Part shown: in pieces, positions 53,228-64,000 of the stretch
Numbering within the stretch: position 1 is the stretch's first letter
How the letters are laid out: the number at the start of each line of letters is the position of its first letter
Assembly: GCF_028864145.1 (NCBI RefSeq)
Contig: NZ_JARBHJ010000001.1
Span: 86,678-150,677 of the forward strand
Direction: 5' to 3'
Length of the DNA: 64,000 nt
Origin: Actinotignum schaalii
GTDB taxonomy: Bacteria > Actinomycetota > Actinomycetes > Actinomycetales > Actinomycetaceae
Made by a program: the position numbers and the translations under genes
The notes under the pieces: model-generated
Databases searched by the model: none
The model's input: the letters and a program-made list of their open reading frames with translations, nothing else
Told to the model about the DNA's origin: nothing

Positions 53228-53380
53228 ATGCCAAAGACCGCAGGTTCCAACGGGATCAAACTCGCACCGCGAGGCCAGCGCAGGTAAGAACAGAGCTGAA
53301 TGTTGCCGTGCTCACGGCAGGTCATCCAAGCCCCGTGCCTTACCGCGCGGGGCTTTTTCGTTGCCGATCCTGCGGGTAAG
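53228..53380 (+). ncRNA. Ribosomal protein L10 leader with attenuator
   Basis: The conserved AGACCGCAGG segment (ACCGCAGG at 53237-53244) can pair with CCTGCGGGT at 53369-53377, the closing stem of the L10 leader. Between them is an intrinsic attenuator: AAGCCCCG (53328-53335) with CGGGGCTT (53348-53355) and a T-run. Free L10(L12)4 is expected to bind the leader and favour termination before rplJ. Confidence 0.85.
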
Positions 53381-53396
53381 ACCGGAAGGAGGCCCC

Positions 53397-53918
53397 ATGG
53401 CACGGACCGATAAGTCTGCAGCGATTGCGGAACTCAAGGAGCTCTTCGAGAACTCCACCGCTGTGCTGTTTACTGAGTACCGTGGCCTGACGGTCGGCCA
53501 GATGAAAGATCTGCGCCGGTCGTTCCAGGGTGGAGCTGTCTACAAGGTCGCCAAGAACACTCTTCTTGACATCGCCGCGAAGCAGGCCGGAATCGAGGTA
53601 GCGGAGGGGACCTTCCAGGGTCCGACCGCCGTTGCTTTCGTTACCGGTGAAGCTCCGGAAGCCGCGAAGGCTCTCAAGACCTTCGCCAAGGAGAACGAAG
53701 CCCTTATCCTCAAGGGCGGCGTGATGGACGGCGCTCAGCTGTCCGCAGACGACGTCAAGCAGCTCGCGGAACTCGAATCCCGCGAAGTCCTGCTGGCCAA
53801 GTCCGCCGGTGTTCTCAAGGCGCTCATGTACCAGGCAGCGTACGTACTCAACGCGCCGGCCACCAAGGCCGTTCGCACCATCGACGCCTTGCGCGCCAAG
53901 CAGGAAGCGGCTGCGTAG
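53397..53918 (+). CDS. rplJ: 50S ribosomal protein L10
   Basis: L10 (173 aa) anchors L7/L12 dimers to the ribosome. It begins MARTDKSAAIAELKELFENS, with TEYRGLTVGQMKDLRRSF and a C-terminal helix region AYVLNAPATKAVRTIDAL that binds L12. GGAAGGAGG precedes the ATG; in-frame start 53361 lies in the leader. The stop sits in the loop of a perfect 10-bp hairpin (53903-53926). Confidence 0.97.
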   Translation: MARTDKSAAIAELKELFENSTAVLFTEYRGLTVGQMKDLRRSFQGGAVYKVAKNTLLDIAAKQAGIEVAEGTFQGPTAVAFVTGEAPEAAKALKTFAKENEALILKGGVMDGAQLSADDVKQLAELESREVLLAKSAGVLKALMYQAAYVLNAPATKAVRTIDALRAKQEAAA

Positions 53919-53967
53919 CCGCTTCCACCTCGAGATATTACGGATATCGGATATCACGAATATCTCG
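53903..53967 (+). promoter_or_regulatory. Two strong hairpins in the rplJ-rplL spacer
   Basis: GGAAGCGGCT (53903-53912), loop GCGT, AGCCGCTTCC (53917-53926): 10-bp perfect stem over the rplJ stop. CGAGATATT (53931-53939) pairs with AATATCTCG (53959-53967). They could set the L10 to L12 ratio by processing or partial termination. Confidence 0.65.
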
Positions 53968-54027
53968 GAGTTTTCGCGGCTCGGCATACGCGTCGCGGAG
54001 CGGCCCTCAGCCGCGCACCCAGTTAGA

Positions 54028-54056
54028 TCTGCCGGCCAGGTAAGTCTGCCGGCCAG
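54028..54056. repeat. 12-bp direct repeat before rplL
   Basis: TCTGCCGGCCAG at 54028-54039 and again at 54045-54056, period 17; each contains the palindrome GCCGGC. Confidence 0.8.
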
Positions 54057-54094
54057 ATAGAGATCTGCTCGCTAGAGCGGAAAGGAAGGCCATC

Positions 54095-54484
54095 ATGGCT
54101 AAGCTCTCGACCGAAGAGCTCATTGCAGCTTTCAAGGAGCTCACCCTCGTTGAGCTCAACGATTTCGTCAAGGCGTTCGAAGAGGAATTCGACGTTGAAG
54201 CCGCGGCTCCCGTTGCCGCCGTTGCCGCTCCGGCCGCTGCCGGTGGCGACGCCGGTGCCGCCGCCGAAGAAAAGTCCGACTTCGATGTTGTCCTCGAAGC
54301 CGCTGGCGACAAGAAGGTTGCGGTCATCAAGGAAGTCCGCGCCCTCACCTCCCTCGGCCTCAAGGAAGCCAAGGACCTCGTGGACTCGGCCCCCAAGGCC
54401 GTCCTCGAAGGTGTGGACAAGGATACCGCCGACAAGGCCAAGGAAGCCCTCGAGGGCGCCGGCGCCACCGTTACCCTCAAGTAA
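54095..54484 (+). CDS. rplL: 50S ribosomal protein L7/L12
   Basis: L7/L12 (129 aa) is the multi-copy stalk protein that recruits translation factors. The N-terminal dimerisation helices ([21 protein letters not shown]), an Ala/Pro hinge of about 25 residues ([16 protein letters not shown]), and the C-terminal domain [24 protein letters not shown] with [14 protein letters not shown] are all intact. GGAAAGGAAGG precedes the ATG. Four hairpins follow the stop. Confidence 0.98.
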   Translation: MAKLSTEELIAAFKELTLVELNDFVKAFEEEFDVEAAAPVAAVAAPAAAGGDAGAAAEEKSDFDVVLEAAGDKKVAVIKEVRALTSLGLKEAKDLVDSAPKAVLEGVDKDTADKAKEALEGAGATVTLK

Positions 54485-54492
54485 CACGGCAC

Positions 54493-54596
54493 GCCGAGTC
54501 ATTCGGCTTATCGGCTGAGCAATCAGCCGGCGGGGCGCGAGCTTTGTGCTCGCGCCCCCGTTTTACAAGCGGATACGCCCCGGCGTATCCGCTTGT
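54493..54596 (+). terminator. Four consecutive hairpins after rplL
   Basis: Stems are GCCGA/TCGGC (54493-54507), CGGCTGA/TCAGCCG (54512-54529), GGGGCGCGAGC/GCTCGCGCCCC with T4 (54532-54564), and a 15-bp stem ACAAGCGGATACGCC/GGCGTATCCGCTTGT (54565-54596). The third is a standard intrinsic terminator. Confidence 0.9.
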
Positions 54597-54838
54597 TTGT
54601 GTATGCGCTCTCACGTGAAGTTTCTCGACATCGCGGAGAGCGCGGCCTGCCCACTCACAAAGTGCAACGGCAACTACGTTAAGAAATTGTTTTGATGTCG
54701 TGGGGTTGCATCCTGTGGGCCCCGCTGTTGTGGGGTTGCATCCTGTGGGGTGTGGTGTTGTGGTGTTGCATCCTGTAGGCCCGGCGGCCGCGCCCGCGGC
54801 TAGCCCTTCGAAGAAAGCTCTCGACTACACTGGCACGG
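54597..54838. other. Intergenic region with element B
   Basis: No gene is evident. The stretch contains element copy B (54662-54775) and TACACT at 54826-54831, seven bases before the next GTG. Confidence 0.6.
54662..54775 (+). repeat. Intergenic element copy B, best preserved
   Basis: Anti-core GTGCAAC at 54662, AACTAC at 54672, TGTCGT at 54696, core GTTGCAT-CCTG at 54705, 54735 and 54765. The 30-bp units also share CGCTGTTGTGG-like spacers. Offsets equal those of copies A and C. Confidence 0.88.
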
Positions 54839-56095
54839 GTGAGCCTGGAAACAGATCCGGGTACTAGGTCGCGTACTAGGCCGGATACGAAGCCGGATAC
54901 GAAGCCGGATACGAAGCCAGATACGAAGCCCGATCCGAAACTTGATCTGAAGCCGGGTGCGAGCCTGAAGAAGACAACGAAGACTAACGCGAAGACGAAC
55001 GTGAAAATGACGCAGGAAACGACGACGAATCACAACCCCGAATCACGCCCAAACCAGAGCTCAATGCAGAACCCAATGCAGAGCTCAACGCAGAACCCAA
55101 TGCAGAGCTCAACGCAGAACCCAATGCAGAACCCTACGCAGAGCTCGAAAAACAGCTCGAACCCGAGTTCGAGTGCAGCCCTGAGCTGGCGTCCGCTCAC
55201 CCCGGGTGATATCCCTGCCTGGGCCGCACTGGGCGCGGCGGATCCTTCGCTGCTCCATTCGGACACCGAGCGCGATCTGCGCGATTTCCTCTCCAATCCG
55301 GAGGTTGATCCGGCCACCGAAACCCTCGCGCTCTACCGCGGGGAGCACCTCCTTGCCGGCGCTACGGTGTCCATTATGGGCGACGTCGACCAAGATGATG
55401 ACTTGGATATTTATATCGGTTATGCCTGCCCGGACCTCACGTACCTCCCGGAGCTTCTCAGCCGGTGCGAGGAACTTGCCACCGGGCTTGCCGAGCGCTC
55501 CGAAATTCGCTATTCCGGACTGTCGGTGCAGGTGGCGCGTGACGATGACGCATCGGAAACGAACGCGGCGCTGGGGGAGCTCGGCTATCACCCCACCCGT
55601 AAGTACGAGGTAATGCGCCGCCCGGCCGCCGAACTTCCTGCCACTCACATAGCTGGAGTTAGCTTCCGCGCCCCCACGCTTGCCGACGAAGAACCGCTGC
55701 GCCTCGCCCATGCCGAAGCTTTCCATGACCATTACGGGCGTTATGATTACGACGCCGCATCCTGGCACTCCTTCCTCACCGGGTGGCGCATGCGTCTGGA
55801 CTGCTCAGTCGTGGCGCACAGCGAAGAAACCGGTGCTGTGGTGGGCTATGCGCTGGCGAATGACTACGGCACGGAGCTGTACATCGAATACCTCGGATCT
55901 TTGCGCGCGGTGCGCGGGCGCGGAGTGGGTGGCCAGCTCGTGGATCGTGTTATTACGAACGCGGCGCGGGCCGGGTATGCCACCGTCGGATTGGACGTGG
56001 ATACCCATAGCTCCACCGGAGCCGGCCGACTCTACGTTGCGCACGGTTTCGAAGGATACTGCGCTGAAGTGACCCTGGAAAAACGCTTGCGTTAG
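54839..56095 (+). CDS. Tandem GNAT acetyltransferase with repetitive N-terminus
   Basis: The first 113 residues of this 418-aa protein are low complexity: four DTKP units from a 12-bp DNA repeat and QNPMQSST units from a 24-bp repeat. From about residue 114 (SWRPLTPGDIPAW) two GNAT folds follow. The second has the acetyl-CoA loop LRAVRGRGVGGQLVDRVI and ends with GAGRLYVAHGFE. The paired layout resembles mycothiol synthase MshD, but specificity is unproven. TACACT seven bases before the GTG suggests a leaderless start; an internal ATG at 55008 could give a shorter protein without most repeats. Confidence 0.75.
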   Translation: MSLETDPGTRSRTRPDTKPDTKPDTKPDTKPDPKLDLKPGASLKKTTKTNAKTNVKMTQETTTNHNPESRPNQSSMQNPMQSSTQNPMQSSTQNPMQNPTQSSKNSSNPSSSAALSWRPLTPGDIPAWAALGAADPSLLHSDTERDLRDFLSNPEVDPATETLALYRGEHLLAGATVSIMGDVDQDDDLDIYIGYACPDLTYLPELLSRCEELATGLAERSEIRYSGLSVQVARDDDASETNAALGELGYHPTRKYEVMRRPAAELPATHIAGVSFRAPTLADEEPLRLAHAEAFHDHYGRYDYDAASWHSFLTGWRMRLDCSVVAHSEETGAVVGYALANDYGTELYIEYLGSLRAVRGRGVGGQLVDRVITNAARAGYATVGLDVDTHSSTGAGRLYVAHGFEGYCAEVTLEKRLR

Positions 56096-56194
56096 CGGAA
56101 AGTGACCACGCGGGGCCGCGGCGTCGTCGTGCTGGTGGAGGGGTGCGTTGAGCTGCCTCGACGCGCCCGCACTTGCATGTACGCCATTCTTGTG

Positions 56195-56208
56195 CGAAAG
56201 TACTTTCG
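56195..56208. promoter_or_regulatory. 14-bp perfect palindrome upstream of rpoB
   Basis: CGAAAGTACTTTCG, 81 bp ahead of the predicted -35. It could be an operator for a dimeric regulator; GGACGATGAAGTTCGG follows it. Confidence 0.4.
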
Positions 56209-56288
56209 GACGATGAAGTTCGGATGAGATACCGGTACCACCGCGCGCTGGTATCCCTATATGTGACCCCTCGCATAGGCCGGGGGCC

Positions 56289-56317
56289 TTGGTTCTTGCC
56301 GTTAAAACGTGTAGTGT
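56289..56317 (+). promoter_or_regulatory. rpoBC promoter
   Basis: TTGGTT (56289-56294), 17-bp spacer, TAGTGT (56312-56317). Confidence 0.5.
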
Positions 56318-56442
56318 AGAAACTTGCGTTGACACTCCTATGCCCTTGATCACCTCCGCAGCGCTTTTTGGCGTGATATCGCGGTTTTCGGTGAGGGTGA
56401 CTGGATTGTCCTTCTGCCAGATTCGTCAGGGAAGGATCCACT

Positions 56443-59940
<3,498 letters not shown>

Positions 59941-59985
59941 ACTCTCAAATCTTCTTAGTGGCGCACAACATCGGAAGTAGGAATC

Positions 59986-63863
<3,878 letters not shown>

Positions 63864-63873
<10 letters not shown>

Positions 63874-63884
63874 ACAAGTTCTCC
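63864..63884. repeat. 7-bp direct repeat around the rpoC stop
   Basis: GTTCTCC at 63864-63870, then TAAACAA, then GTTCTCC at 63878-63884. Confidence 0.75.
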
Positions 63885-63905
63885 GGTAGCGGGGGAGTTC
63901 CCAGC

Positions 63906-63951
63906 GGGGGGGGGGGGGGGGGGGGGGGGCGCGGCCCCCCCCCCCCCCCCC
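63906..63951. repeat. G24 and C17 homopolymers, hairpin-forming
   Basis: Twenty-four G (63906-63929), CGCGG, then seventeen C (63935-63951). It may be the rpoC terminator badly read, a sequencing or assembly artefact, or a genuine hypermutable tract. No gene is visible from 63874 to the window end. Confidence 0.9.
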
Positions 63952-64000
63952 GGCGCCGGGCTAGAGAATTTCGGCATGGTCATTACCGCAACTAGCACGC

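Larger units (their letters stand above)
56096..56442. other. rpoB upstream region
   Basis: No gene is visible in 347 bp. It contains the palindrome at 56195 and a promoter at 56289, giving a leader of about 118 bases. Confidence 0.6.

Noticed and set aside
54662-54775. CRISPR array reading of the 30-bp-period repeats
   Set aside because: Only 11-12 bases are fully conserved and the intervening bases are themselves similar, so there are no unique spacers; no cas genes are present.

Overview
The window is chromosomal DNA of a high-GC Gram-positive bacterium (Actinomycetota). Markers for this are a WhiB-type iron-sulfur regulator, the MtrA-MtrB-LpqB operon, DUF3499 and DUF5719 genes, a mycothiol-synthase-like GNAT protein, TTG starts on rpoB and rpoC, and many apparently leaderless GTG/ATG genes. 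Gene content and order resemble the Actinomycetaceae; that placement is an inference. No phage, insertion sequence or CRISPR array was seen.

Bases 1-23700 are a cell-surface polysaccharide locus. It holds an ABC-2 exporter pair (Wzm/Wzt, 5.6-7.8 kb), seven glycosyltransferases of GT2/GT4 type (two of them GT2-GT4 fusions, one a degenerate GT4-like protein), a flippase-like LPG-synthase-family protein, four large DUF2142-like membrane proteins, one further polytopic membrane protein, and three of the four dTDP-L-rhamnose genes (rmlC, rmlD, rmlA). rmlB is not in the window. The likely product is a rhamnose-containing wall glycan assembled on a lipid carrier and exported by Wzm/Wzt.

Bases 23700-35850 are a conserved actinobacterial block: whiB, a giant GT2-membrane protein, DUF5719, a zincin-like protein without HExxH, DUF3499, mtrA-mtrB-lpqB, a ComF-type phosphoribosyltransferase and hpf. 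Bases 35850-43400 carry a ferredoxin-NADP reductase, a permuted lipoate ligase, tRNA-Tyr/Thr/Met, rpmG, murB, adenosine deaminase and a small-molecule kinase. Bases 43586-47374 encode one secreted protein with two complete alkaline phosphatase domains and a C-terminal repeat region. Bases 47465-63873 hold an aminotransferase, tRNA-Trp, secE-nusG, rplK-rplA, a fifth DUF2142-like protein, an L10 leader with rplJ-rplL, a GNAT protein, and rpoB-rpoC.

Three non-coding observations stand out. First, a structured intergenic element occurs three times (36011-36124, 36171-36254, 54662-54775). Each copy has a 7-bp anti-core exactly 43 bp ahead of a matching core, fixed internal motifs, and cores repeated at an exact 30-bp period. 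The core and anti-core change together between copies, which points to base pairing. Second, many stop codons lie inside short direct or inverted duplications (9-bp x7 at lpqB, 17-bp x2 at rmlD, others at CDS ends throughout). Third, a G24/C17 homopolymer pair follows rpoC and may be an assembly artefact.
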